Source: Rhodocollybia butyracea (Eukaryota; Basidiomycota; Agaricomycetes; Agaricales; Omphalotaceae). From it: a stretch of 64,000 nucleotides of DNA. This document shows, one piece after another, positions 30,597 to 41,373 of this stretch. The stretch is taken from NCBI GenBank assembly GCA_015501585.1, contig JADNRY010000277.1, positions 1 to 64,000 of the forward strand, given 5' to 3'. Position numbers and translations under genes: made by a program. The notes below the pieces were generated by a model, which did not search any database, had not been told where the DNA came from, and worked only from the letters and a program-made list of their open reading frames with translations. Every line of letters starts with the position of its first letter. The stretch's first letter is position 1.

Positions 30597-33500
30597 CAGT
30601 TCAGTCACCCACATATTTGGTCTTATTAGTCTGCACTTTTGTTACATTGACCTTACTAAAAAGACCCAAAAACCTAGGCAAAACCCGGGCAGCTAGGTCA
30701 TGACCTTGGGATTTAGGTCATGACCTGGGAATTAGTCATGACCTAAAAAAACTGGTCATGACCTAGGTCAGGTTGGTCTTTTCCTGGGGTTGGTAGGTTG
30801 GCCTGGGGTGAGATAGGATATGGCCTAGGTGGGGCAGGGCATGGTCTAGGTGAGGGAGGGGATGGTCTAGGTGAGGGAGGGGATGGTCTAGGAGGGGGAG
30901 GGTATAGTCTAGGAGGAGGAGGTTATGGTCTAGGAGGGGGATATATAGTTAGTTTAAGAGGTGTAGGGTGAGAGTGGAGGATGGTGAGATAGAGAATATA
31001 AGCAAGAATGAAATATCATAGAATCATGACAAGAAATGTGTAGTAGCATATTGGGATTATTGGGATTTTTTACATATCTGTAGATTATGACAAGATCAAG
31101 CTAAGTCACAGTGCCCTGTTCTGGGTTGTCAGGCAAGAATGTGACTTACCTGACCTAGCTGATTCAGGTCATGACCTGGGTGAACTAGGTCATGACCTAC
31201 CTGACCTAGGTCATGACCTGGATGAACTAGGTCATGACCTGGATGAACTAGGTCATGACCTGGATGAACTAGGTCATGACCTGGATGAACTAGGTCATGA
31301 CCTGGATGAACTAGGTCATGACCTGGGTGGACTAGGTCATGACCTACCTGGCCTAAGTCATGACCCAAGCCAATTTAAAAATTACTAAATTAGGAAATTT
31401 TTCCATTTTTGCAGTGGATGAGGTCAAAGCTGATTTTATTACCAAATAAGGCAATTTTCAAACACCTTAACCGGTTTTATGTTTTTTTAATAGAGTTAGA
31501 TACATTTGGAAATTTTTATAAATTACTATATTAGGCAATTTCAAAACTTTTCCAGTGGATGAGGCCAAAGCTGTTTCCATTGCCTAATTGAGAAGTGACA
31601 AATTTGCAGTGGATGAGGTCAAAGCTGATTTCATTACTTATTTGAAAAATGACAAATCTTTTGCAGTGGATGAGGTCAAAGCTGTTTTCACTACCCAATT
31701 AAGAAATGACAAAACTGAACACACAAACTGTGTACACTCTTTTCCTAAGGACAATAGCTTGTGGTAGACATCCAGACCTTTTGTTTATACACAGAATAGG
31801 TTGCTCACCTAAAATGAAGCCAATCCTGTGGTGGGAAGGGGCTGGATTGCAAAATATCTTTTGGATAACCTTTGATTGTAGTGGATGAGGCCAAAGCTGT
31901 ATGCCCATAAAAGGAAATCAATGAAAAGCGTTGAGTCTAAAGATTGCTTGATATAACATGCAGATTGGCATGGATAAGGGTGATCCTTTTCATCCCCTGA
32001 TGCCCTGATGTGCTGTCTACCCTTTCTGAGTCTCAGATATACTTAGATGGCCACTGGGAGATCAGTCTTTATTGATCTTTGAACTTTCTCATCAAAAACC
32101 CTCATTTTTTCGAAATTAGAGGATAAGTATCAGAGCATCCAGGGCAGGGTGGGCCACAGGCTTCTAGGACATTGTACCCTGGTATAATAGGTACATTTAG
32201 ACGACTCAGGAGTAGCTTATACTGTCCTGGGAGAGTGGGTAATAATTGATCTCTGTATATGTATGCATAAATTTCGCTTTTTGGACCATCAAATCATTAA
32301 TAGAGGCAGCTGTAGGCAAGGGATTGAGGAGAAACTCGAGGAATAGTGTATCAGGACTTGATATAGCATGTCTATAACAAAATATTCTCACTATCTGAAG
32401 TTCAACGTGTGATGATAAGTTTGACACAAGTATCAGACACTTAAGAACCCAGGAGTACTGGTACATCAAGATAAGGGAAGGGGTTATCAGGAAAAGGTTC
32501 TGATATCAATCTATGTATTTCTAGCATGCTATATGCCAAGCTAGACAGTCTTCTCTTGCCTACAGCTCCCACTATTAATGATTTAACAGGCAAAAAAGCG
32601 AAATTTATGCCTAATTAGACAGGTATCACTTATTATCCACTCTCACTGCATGCAAAGTTCCCTAAGTTAGCCTAACTTAGGTAATTTATATCAAAAAACT
32701 GTCAAAAAATGATGGATCAATAAGTGAAGTAGTTTAGAGAAACATTGTGGTAAACTTAGGGAAATGGTTCATTGCATATGATTATTGTTAGTTGTGTTAC
32801 AAATGAAATCTTTAGGAAACACTTAGGGAACTGATTTTTCTCATTTGTTTTAAATAAGAAAGGGCAAACAATGATAATTCAAAGGAATAACTTATGAAAA
32901 GCAGGGGGAATTGGAGTATTCAATAAGATTTTAAAATTGTAAGCATAAGGTGGATATCTTAGGAAATGTTTAAGGTGAAATTAGACAGAATAGTGGAAAA
33001 ACAAGGGTCAAACTAGTGGAAAACAATTTAAAGAAAGTATTCCCTAAGTACAAGATAATCCACATGAACAAGTTAAAGACTTAGGAAAATTAAATGTGAC
33101 AAAGGAGTCACATAGTGGCATGATAATAATTGATTTTGAGTGAACAACCTTTGGTAAAGATAGGAAAAACAAATGAAAATGAGAAATATGAAAGGTTTCA
33201 ATAACATGATAAACAACATCAATGAAGAGGAAAAACTTAAGGAATCATGAGGCAGAGCAAAGGAAAGTGAGGTTTACAAAAGGTTTAAAGAGGTAAAAGT
33301 GCAATGGATATCAAAGGTGAAAACTTAGTGAATTAGAAAGTAACATTTGGGATATTGGAAAGGAAAACTTAGGAAAATTAAATGGGATGACTTGGATAAA
33401 TGCAAGGGAAAACATATGAAAATTAAGGCAAGTAGAGGCCAGCAGAACAGTACAGTCAGAAGATTTGGGGATGTAGTGCAATGGGGGACGTTGAAGCAAT

Positions 33501-33600
33501 TTGGGGTGTTGGAGCAGTGAGAGCATTGAGCAAAATGGTGGTCATTGGAGCAATTGGGGCTGTTGGAGCTGTGGGAGCAGTGAGTGAAATTGAGGCTGTT
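30597..33600. repeat. left inverted arm of element A
   Basis: In order from the end: TIR; GGTCATGACC-bearing stretch; purine-rich GTGAGGGAGGGGATGGTCTAG repeats (30840-30950); a 21-bp array (31150-31370); five copies of a block with GCAGTGGATGAGGTCAAAGC (31410-31890); and AT-rich sequence to 33480. It is mirrored at 49703-52364. A shadow frame of 69 residues at 31699-31908 is identical to one at 51035-51244, which shows how similar the arms are. About 420 bp at 32215-32650 is present in the left arm only and corresponds to the central part of element B. Confidence 0.85.
31150..31370. repeat. 21-bp palindromic-core array in element A
   Basis: About ten units of the type GGTCATGACCTGGATGAACTA. 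The core GGTCATGACC is a perfect 10-bp palindrome. Related arrays of the same period occur in the right arm (51610-51800), in both arms of element B (55725-55860, 58020-58110) and, with another core, in the 14-15 kb palindrome. Repeated subterminal motifs of this kind are transposase-binding sites in several DNA transposon families; that role here is inference. Confidence 0.85.
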
Positions 33601-33860
33601 GGAGCAGTGAGAGCAGTGGGTGCAATTGGGGCTGTCGGAGCTGTGACTCCCAGCCCATGAGAGCAGTGAGTGCAATGAGGGCCATTTGAGCACTTGGGGC
33701 CATTGGAGCAGTGAGTGCAATTGGAACTGTCAGAGCAGTGAGAGCAGTGAGTGCAATTGGGGCTGTTGGAGCCAGGAGAGCAGAGAGGGCAATGGGGGCC
33801 ATTGGAGCAATTGGCTGTTGGAGCAGTGAGAGCAGTGAGTGCAATGAGGGCCGTTGGAGC
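33480..33860. repeat. 36-bp minisatellite, first block (G-rich on plus)
   Basis: Degenerate 36-bp unit made of GGGGCTGTTGGAGCAGTGAG-type and GCAGTGAGTGCAATT-type halves. It is interrupted at 33861 by element C, whose 8-bp duplication GTTGGAGC is itself part of the unit, and continues at 42996. Open frames here are a by-product of the unit length and not genes. Confidence 0.9.
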
Positions 33861-34136
33861 TAGTGATGGGGAGGGTCGGGTCGGTGACCCTTGACCCGGC
33901 CCTTGCAGAGGATCAAAGAGGGTCAAGGGCCAGGGTCAGGATTTTGCTGACCCCTGGCCCTGGGTCTTGACCTTGGGCCAAGATCAAGTCTAAAGCTCAT
34001 GCCTGGGTGCTCTTGAGTGTTGAATGTTTTTTCTCAATAGCCTGAGTCTACTAGTAAATTCACTAGTACATAGTCACTTGTAAACTTAGCCCATGAGTAA
34101 AGCACGGAGAACTGTAAATTTAATACACTACCCATC

Positions 34137-34366
34137 TGTTGTGATAGTAGTGTGGAGAGAGTGTGTAAGAGTAGATGATTATTGTGCAGAGCTCAAGAGA
34201 GCTTATATACCTACAGTAAATATTCTAGAAGTATCTACAAGCTTCGTGTATGCTATGTAAGTACAGCTAATGATCACTAATAAGTATATGCTATATTACT
34301 AAGTCTATAGTCGAAGTTCCGGAGTTGTATTGCCATGATGTCATGGTCAAAGCGTTACATACGACA
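34137..34366 (-). repeat. Copia 3' LTR
   Basis: 230 bp, TGTTGTGATAG..TACATACGACA. In element sense it holds a TATATAAG box at about 34200-34208. It is identical to the other LTR apart from one transition. Confidence 0.95.
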
Positions 34367-34377
34367 CTCCCCCTCAA
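34367..34377 (-). promoter_or_regulatory. Copia polypurine tract
   Basis: In minus sense GAGTTGAGGGGGAG abuts the 3' LTR (TGTCGTATG). It is the primer site for plus-strand DNA synthesis and confirms the element's orientation. Confidence 0.7.
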
Positions 34378-35722
34378 CTCCGGTCAACTCTAGTCCTGCC
34401 AAGTAATTTCACGAAGTATTCATGTTTCGGTTTGGATAGTGACTTTGTGAAAATATCGGCAATGTTCTCATCCGTGGCGCAGTATTGTACTGATACCTTG
34501 TTAGAGGTAATATGCTCGCGGATGAAGTGATGCCGGATGTCAATATGTTTGGATCGAGCATGGAATTGAGAATTTTCTGCGAACTTAATTGCAGCTTGAT
34601 TATCGACGTGAATAATAGTCGGGCCGTGAGGAAGGATTCCAAGTTTGGTGAGTAATTCTCTGATCCAGAGACATTCTCGTGTAGCATTACTGACAGCCAT
34701 ATATTCGGCCTCCATAGTTGAGAGTGCGACGGTTGGCTGTTTCTTGGAATACCAAGAGATTGCGGCGTTTCCGAACATTACAGCATAGCCGGATATGGAT
34801 TTCCGGTCATTTGGGTTGGTTCCCCAATTGGCATCTGAATAAATTTCCGGGTCGGAGTCAGATGGTTGGTAAGTGATGCCTAAGTCGAGTGTTCCGCTAA
34901 TGTAGCGCAGAACACGTTTGGCGGCGGTCCAATGAGCGGATGAGGGATTATTCAAGTATTGGGATAGCTCATGGACTGTATGCCTCATGTCAGGGCGTGT
35001 AGCAGTAGCGGCAAAATTAAATGAGCCGACAGCGGCGGAGTATTCACTCCATAGTTCTGGTGATGTGGGTTTGTCATCTGGAGTTTTCTCCAACTTGACA
35101 TTAGGGTCGAGTGGGGTAGCGACAGGGTGACAGTTAGACATTCCAAATCTCTCAAGTATTTTCTTGAGATACTGGGTCTGGGTGAGAGTAATGGATCCGG
35201 ATGTCGGATCTCTAGTGACTTCCATTCCTAAGATTTGCCTCACAGGGCCTAAGTCCTGAACATCAAATTTTGAGCCAAGTTCAGACTTTGCCTGGGACAT
35301 GAGAGCATCACTAGATGCTAAGATGGTCATGTCATCAACATGTACGGCAATAATAATAATGCCAGACTCGTTCCGTCGAATGTATACACATTGATCTGCG
35401 ATGAGGCGTGTGAATCCAAGGTTGAGAAACTCGGAGTTGAGTTTCTTATTCCAAATCGCCCGGACTGTTTAAGTCCATAGAGGGGTCGAAGAAGTTTACA
35501 AACTTTGTTTGTGCCGTCCTCATATCCATGAGGTTGTTCCATGTAAATTATTTCATCAAGTTCTCCATTGAGATATGCGCCTACAACATCCATTGTGTGG
35601 ATGTCGAGTCTGTATCTGGCTGCAATTGCCATCAGTGTACGGAATGTTTCGAGGCGTACAACTGGTGCAAATGTATCGGTAAAGTCAATTCCAGGGATCT
35701 GGGAAAATCCCTTGGCAACAAG
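34374..35722 (-). pseudogene. Copia pol, RT and RNase H
   Basis: It resumes after the hAT with KGFSQIPGIDFTDTFAPVVR and the RT blocks HTMDVVGAYLNGELDEIIYM and LLRPLYGLKQSGR. A one-base frameshift near 35460 follows. Then come the catalytic VHVDDMTILASS (the YVDD motif of copia with H for Y) and RNase H: YSDANWGTNPNDRKSISGYA, ALSTMEAEYMAVSNATRECL and SKHIDIRHHFIREH. It ends at 34374, overlapping the polypurine tract as usual for copia. Apart from the frameshift and the insertion the domains are complete. Confidence 0.9.
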
Positions 35723-38700
35723 TAGTGATGTGCAGGCCAGGGCTCTGAGCCCTTGAGCCCTCTGAGCCCGGCCTTCCTGAGCCCTAGCCCAGCCCGACCC
35801 ACTTAAGGCTTGGACACGGCTCAGGGCCGGGCTGAGATTTTTCCAAGCCCTGGGCCCGGGGCCTGAGCCGCGGCTGGTGAGCGTCAAAATGCTGCACTTG
35901 GCGCATTCGGCATCTGATAACTGCATAGTTCCTGAGTCAGCCTGATATGTGCCGATTCATTTTTCTTAAAGTCTTTCACAAACATGTCTGAACGGCTACG
36001 CCGTGCTCCCGCGCCGTCGACCAAGCTTACGGATCCATTCAATAATGCCGCGCTTCTTCCATCGCAAAAACACGCGATTGAAGCAAAATCTCATGCTCAA
36101 AAGGAGAAAGAACTCACGCAAGGGAGAACTTTGACAGATGATGATATCGAACATCTCTCCAATGGTACGTAAATACCAAATGACTGTATGTATCACGACT
36201 TCTCTGCTCAACAGATTGCAATGGAAGTTCCTCAACTACTGGACCAACTTTGAAGCGCAAGCCTTCTGTATCAATTGAGATAGACCACGAAGACACCTCT
36301 AACATTACTCCTGAGCCCAAAGCCAAGGAAACAAACCCGAAATGTGCATACTTCTCACAGCTTTGATATTGCTTGTCACTCATACTATTAAATGTAGCTA
36401 AACGCGCAAGAGTTACGGCTGAGCCTGTAAGTTCCGATGAAGACGAACAACCTGTCGAGAAACCAAAGACTGCCAAAAACGCCGATGTACATCACTTTTT
36501 CAATGATCCCATCCACATAGCTGGCCAAAACAAGACACGAAGGCAGTGTAAACTCTGCAGGTATGTTATTGTACAAGAATGGCTCTTTGTTCAATTCATT
36601 CCACAGTACGGCCCCATTTGTGTCCGATATCAGTACTCTCCGCCGTCACTTAGGCTTGAAGCATGAGGTGTGTCCTTTGAAAATTTTTATGCTTGTGCAC
36701 TAACCCTTGAAAAAGTACCCATATCGACAGTGGGCAAAAGCCAACAATTTTCGGTCAATGATTCCAAAAGATGTAGCGGAACGTAAGAAAGCTACTGCGG
36801 CCGCAGCTGCTAGCCAGAGTACAATAAACGATCATGCGGTACCTCTTGAGCCTAAGGCTAAAGTAATCCCTTACTCGCATGAGCTGTTTCAGCAGGCTGC
36901 TCTTGAGTGGCTTATTGAGACTGATCAAGTACTACTTTATGTGCTTTTTATCGTTAGTATCCTACTAATTGAGTCTTTTTGTAGCCTATTTCGGCCTTAG
37001 AACATCCGAAATTCCAGAATATGATCAGTGTTGCAGCCCGTGCAACCCATGGAGTTAAAATTCCTGGGCGCAAGGCAACTCGAGCTGCCATCATTAAGCT
37101 TTTCAAAACGAACCTTTATGAGTTACGGATGCGATTTGCGGTATGTAGCTCTATCCGACACTCCCCGAAAATAGGAATTTGATGTATTTATAGAGCGATG
37201 CAGTGACCGGGAAAATTTCTCTTACCTGTGATGCATGGCAGGCCTCCAACGGCGATGCATACTTTGCAGTCACTGGTCACTGGATCGAGGAAGTTTCTCC
37301 TGGAAAGTGGAAGCTTCAAAGCGCACTGCTTGGTTTCACGCATATGAATACTGCACACAGCGGACCTTTGTTGGGTCGTGCACTATTCAAGATTTTGCGC
37401 CGTTTTGATATTGTTCATCGAGTAAGTTGTTTGTATTTCGATAAACTGTACTTACCAAGGTATAGATTGGCTGGGTAACATGCGATAATGCCAGTAACAA
37501 TGATACAATGCTTGAGTTCATGGCTCGACTCGTCAATCAAGACAAATCCCGCGCAGGGATGAAGAGATGGTCATACTTTTATCACCACATACGGTGAGTA
37601 TTGTTTTCAATAATTTTCTTTGCCTTACTAAATCTATTACTAGGTGCCTTGCTCATATTATCAATCTTGCGACTCAGGCTATACTTAAAACACATAGCAA
37701 ATCTGAGCATTACAACTCTGCAGATCCTGAGGCTCATGAGCCAAATGTGGACGAGGCGTTCCGCGATGAAATAGGCCTTGTCCGAGCCATTGTTGTGAAG
37801 GTACATATGCAATCCTCTATGATCCAAATCAAACCTATCCAGAACAAATATAGGCTCGTTCATCTGCGAAACGTGGGCAACTTTTTAAAGATATTCAACA
37901 TCGCGACAGTGTTGACAGCGTACGTCAACTTCTACTGGATATGGCTGTTCGATGGTCATCAACGTATGTAATGTTACACCGTGCGGAGGAGCTTAAGAAG
38001 GTAGTACACTGTTGACTGTATATCTCACAAAACTCAATTTTGTATACAGTACATCAAAACCTTTGTATATGAGATCGGCATTATGGAGAAAAACCTTGAG
38101 AAACGTCGCAAAATTGATAAACTCACTATGCTTGATATTTTGGCCATAAGTTTGCATATGATGTTTGTAGCTTTCGTACTTATTATCTAAAGCACGCGGA
38201 CAATGCCCAGCAGGCGTTCTCATCAGAGAATGAGCCTTCACTGCATGTTGGTATCCCTGCACTAGAGGCACTTCATAATGCTTGGTCAAAGCGACTTTCC
38301 AAGGCAAAATATAGTTTGTTTTCGGATGCACTGCAAGCTGGGATAGACAAGCTGGCGGATTATTATGACCGTACCGGAGACTCACCTGCATATGTCATCT
38401 CAATGGGTACGTGGTCTGAGAGCGTGTATCTGTGTTCTCATCATATGATACAGTCCTAAATCCGAAGCAGAAAACTGTACATTTTGACAAGCACTGGGAT
38501 TCTGAACTTCGTGCAAAAGTCCGTATGCAAGCTGAAGAAATTGTATGTAATCATTTTATTGTGATTTCGTGCATACCTAATATCGCATAGTTCAAAGAAC
38601 AATATACCAACATGTATGGCTCAACGTCAGCATTTCCGCATGTAACAAAACTAGATTCTCGTCCCCTTGGAAAGAAGTCAGCATTGTTGCGTGAGTTGTC

Positions 38701-39428
38701 AGATGATGAGGGTGACCTCGAATGCTTCAATTCGCCATCTCCGGACCGTGTACCTTGGCTTGAGGAATTCGGTAAATATTACGATGCAAAAGACACCGTA
38801 CCAGAAGGAATGTCTATTGTCGAGTGGTGGGGGGTATGTGGCACTGTTGTTTGATTTCTCTGTATTGATGTCAGTGTAGATGAACGCGCAACGTTTACCA
38901 GTATGGGCATCTCTTGCTCGAGAATTCCTTGCCATTATGGCCTCTTCAGTCTCCAGTGAGCGCGCTTTTTCTGCTGCGGGAATCACAATCAGTAAGCGTC
39001 GAAATCGTCTCAAGGGAGATATAGTTGAGGCACTTCAGTTCTTGAAATGTTTGTTGCGGAAGGATCTCCTGTTCCGTGAACAGATATCCACCCTTGATGA
39101 GTTTGAGTTTGAACGTGAGGATAATTGGGAGGGGGTGGCGGCTGAGGAGGATAGATCTAACCTTGTAGGTGAAAAGTCCGACTCTTGGATTCCTGTGGAT
39201 GATGGGAGCGATGAATGGGAGGAAATTACGATGTAATCACCATAGATATATATATAGAATCAAATTTTCTCATATCCCCAGACTGAGCCGCGGCTTGAGC
39301 CCCAGCCCAGCCTTGGCCTGACCCTAGCCTTTGGGTAAGGCCGGGCTCAGGATTTTGGTCAGCCTTGGCCGCGGCTACTTGAGCCTTGGCCGCGGCTGCT
39401 GAGCCCGGCCCCAGCCTTCACATCACTA
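35723..39428 (+). mobile_element. hAT DNA transposon, nearly intact
   Basis: 3,706 bp with ends TAGTGATGTGCAGGCCAGGG and, reverse complemented, TAGTGATGTGAAGGCTGGGG. The exact 8-bp duplication GCAACAAG lies at 35715-35722 and 39429-39436. The subterminal parts are rich in GAGCCC/GGGCTC words. It encodes one spliced transposase on the plus strand and is inserted in the Copia RT. It is the only element in the window that still has a near-complete transposase. Confidence 0.95.
35984..39236 (+). CDS. hAT transposase, 14 exons, one apparent frameshift
   Basis: Exons that join in phase: 35984-36164, 36215-36343, 36398-36560, 36607-36667, 36716-36928, 36985-37140, 37194-37421, 37466-37593, 37644-37800, 37854-38000, 38050-38406, 38454-38542, 38591-38833, 38881-39236 (about 868 residues). 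Exons 3-4 build a BED-type zinc finger: CKLC, then STLRRHLGLKH. The core has LTCDAWQASNGDAYFAVTGH (first Asp region), GWVTCDNASNNDTML and CLAHIINLATQA, all typical of hAT. Exon 14 is the dimerisation domain (WASLAREFLAIMASSVSSER, AFSAAGITISKRRNRL). In exon 11 the frame must change by one base near 38133 to reach FRTYYLKHADNAQQAFSS, so the copy is probably inactive by a single indel. The ATG was chosen because it opens the first exon with consistent splicing. Confidence 0.9.
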
Positions 39429-39436
39429 GCAACAAG

Positions 39437-39966
39437 TCGAGCTTTGTATCGGGTAATGGCACCAGTGTGGTCGCGTTTGAGCTTGTAAGTCCATTTACAT
39501 TTTACTGGTTTACGGTCAGCAGGGAGTTCATCGAGTACCCAAGTACCAGTGGACTGGAGTTGGTGAATTTCTTTGTCCATGGCTTCGTTCAACTGTGCCG
39601 AGTCATGGCATGTAAGTGCATCCTTGTATGATGCAGGTTCATCCGAGTATTCAGTGTCATTTGACACTAATGCGAATTCAGTGAGCAGGGATGTTGTGGA
39701 TGAGTTGGGATCCTGGTCAGGGCTGATGGGAACAACTGTTTCCAATCCGGCTGGTCGATTTTGAGCTTGTGGGTTATTGAGCAGTCGGTAGTTGTGTGCT
39801 GGGATAGTAGCAAGCCGTGCAGAGGGTGCTCTAGGTGTAGGTGCCAGCCTTGCCGTGCGCTGCTTTGAAGGTGCCGGTGGTACCGTTGGTGGGCTGGATT
39901 GATGTGTTCTCTTAGGGGTTTCCGGCATGGGTGGTAATTCAGATTCCTCGAGTTCAACTTCAGGTT
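39437..39966 (-). pseudogene. Copia pol, integrase-RT linker and RT start
   Basis: Minus frame shifted by one base from gag. The P/T/S-rich linker (MPETPKRTHQSSPPTVPPAP, later ALTCHDSAQLNEAMDKEIHQ) leads into the first RT block GTWVLDELPADRKPVKCKWT and YKARLVAS. It is cut at the hAT insertion (duplication GCAACAAG at 39429-39436). The frameshift relative to gag lies in the G-run near 39995. Confidence 0.85.
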
Positions 39967-41010
39967 CTAAACCCGAAATTTGCTCGGTACTCCCCCTCTC
40001 CCCTCGAGCAATGGAGGGTTGGAATCAATAGATTGTGAGTTTTCTGTACTGTGTGACACAGTATAATCATGGGGTGAGTAAGTCTGGTTCTCGAAAATGA
40101 CATTTCGTGACGTCTGAATTTGCCGGGCCCTGGGATTATAACATCTCCAGGCCTTGCCATGGTCTGGTTCCAAGAAAGCGGCATGGGAGTGATGTTGAAA
40201 ATTCCTCCCATTGTTGGAATTGTTCCCTGGCTTTCCTCCTTGTTGGAGGTCTCGTTTCTTGGTGCGGCACTCCTTCTGTATGTGCCCGACACGTCCACAA
40301 TAGTGACAAGTGACGTTAGAATTGAATTTTGATTTATTGAATTTTGAATTGAATGACCCTTTATGATTATGGCCTTGGGCAGATAAGGCAATTTCCGTGG
40401 ACAAGTTTTTGGACCGTCTACGGAGATCCTCTTCCAATACTTTGGACACAAGATTGGTAGAGTCTGGGTCTGCAACATCTGAGATGCTGGACTTGTCAAT
40501 GGAGGATGCAAATTGGTCCCAGGAGTCAGGGAGTGATGTGAGGAGAATGGTGGAGAATTCCGATGCCGTGAGTGGTTGTCCCTGATTGGCGAGTTGTTGT
40601 TGATATCCCCGGATGGTGCGGATATGTTCTTCGATGTCAGCCCCTTCTGGACAGTGAGTACGGAAGAGCTTACGGCGGGTAGCAATGATGCTAATGGTCC
40701 CCGCAGCTTCATACATCCTCTTCAAGGTGGCCCATGCTTCCTTCGAAGTTTTTGCACCTGCAATGTAGACGAGGGCACTATTGTCTACACGCAACCTAAT
40801 AGTGGAAAGGGCCTTTCGGTCCTTCTCAATCCAAGTGTTGACTTCAGCCTGATTTGATCTATCAGGGCTGAGAGTGGGCGCCGTGGACTCAGTGTATTTT
40901 ATTAAGCCCAAGTCAGTCAAGATATTGTTCATCTTGATCTGCCACACATTATAATTAGTGGCGCCGTGAAGAGGGTCGATCCGGTAGGTGGAGGATGACT
41001 CTGGCGACAT
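39967..41010 (-). CDS. Copia Gag fused to the tail of integrase
   Basis: 347 residues, ATG at 41010 about 115 bp inside the 5' LTR. Residues 1-215 are a UBN2/copia-type Gag (YRIDPLHGATNYNVWQIKMN, AWATLKRMYEAAGTISII, EFSTILLTSLPDSWDQFASS). A zinc knuckle CHYCGRVGHIQKEC (CX2CX4HX4C) lies near residue 240. After a short N/G-rich stretch the frame runs straight into AWRCYNPRARQIQTSRNVIF. That is the C-terminal end of copia integrase, just before the linker to RT. Protease and the integrase core (normally over 500 residues) are therefore deleted in frame at about 40190. The product could still bind RNA and assemble particles. Confidence 0.85.
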   Translation of the reverse strand: MSPESSSTYRIDPLHGATNYNVWQIKMNNILTDLGLIKYTESTAPTLSPDRSNQAEVNTWIEKDRKALSTIRLRVDNSALVYIAGAKTSKEAWATLKRMYEAAGTISIIATRRKLFRTHCPEGADIEEHIRTIRGYQQQLANQGQPLTASEFSTILLTSLPDSWDQFASSIDKSSISDVADPDSTNLVSKVLEEDLRRRSKNLSTEIALSAQGHNHKGSFNSKFNKSKFNSNVTCHYCGRVGHIQKECRTKKRDLQQGGKPGNNSNNGRNFQHHSHAAFLEPDHGKAWRCYNPRARQIQTSRNVIFENQTYSPHDYTVSHSTENSQSIDSNPPLLEGRGGVPSKFRV

Positions 41011-41112
41011 GTTTCAATGTGATGGGTGCAAGTGAGGAAGAGTACGTGGTTAAGTGTGTGTAGTGAAGAGCAATGTGAATAAATGAACAGCGAGCAAGTT
41101 CAGTAGGGGCCG

Positions 41113-41124
41113 GGGCCCATAACC
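41113..41124 (-). promoter_or_regulatory. Copia primer-binding site (initiator tRNA-Met, anticodon region)
   Basis: Directly inside the 5' LTR the minus strand reads GGTTATGGGCCC. This complements the anticodon stem-loop GGGCCCATAACC of eukaryotic initiator tRNA-Met. Copia-type elements are known to prime from an internally cleaved half of this tRNA, so both sequence and position fit. Confidence 0.75.
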
Positions 41125-41354
41125 TGTTGTGATAGTAGTGTGGAGAGAGTGTGTAAGAGTAGATGATTATTGTGCAGAGCTCAAGAGAGCTTATATACCT
41201 ACAGTAAATATTCTAGAAGTATCTACAAGCTTCGTGTATGCTATGTAAGTACAGCTAATGATCACTAATAAGTATATGCTATATTACTAAGTCTATAGTT
41301 GAAGTTCCGGAGTTGTATTGCCATGATGTCATGGTCAAAGCGTTACATACGACA
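41125..41354 (-). repeat. Copia 5' LTR
   Basis: 230-bp partner of 34137-34366, upstream of the minus-strand gag. Its outer flank carries the CCATC duplication. Confidence 0.95.
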
Positions 41355-41373
41355 CCATCATCTTGTGACACCA

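Larger units (their letters stand above)
34137..41354 (-). mobile_element. Ty1/copia retrotransposon, young but defective
   Basis: Two 230-bp LTRs differ at one position (C/T at 34313 versus the equivalent T in the right copy). The 5-bp duplication CCATC flanks both ends (34132-34136, 41355-41359). A primer-binding site and a polypurine tract lie next to the LTRs and set the minus orientation. Gag and the RT/RNase H are present. Protease and the integrase catalytic core are missing, a hAT transposon sits in the RT region, and frameshifts occur near 39970 and 35460. It could move only with help from an intact relative. Confidence 0.95.

Noticed and set aside
31699..31908. Conserved 69-codon frame found at 31699, 51035, 56226 and 57449
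   Set aside because: It is conserved only because the arms of elements A and B are conserved. It includes part of the non-coding repeated blocks, and its start is not an isolated ATG context.
31699..31908. Reading the repeated TIR arms as a CRISPR-like or phage attachment structure
   Set aside because: All signs (introns, retroelements, WD40 gene) are eukaryotic; the repeats are transposon arms and minisatellites.
39359..39436. Extension of Copia pol into SSRGQG repeats
   Set aside because: The repeats are translated hAT terminal sequence; the insertion duplication GCAACAAG marks the true end.
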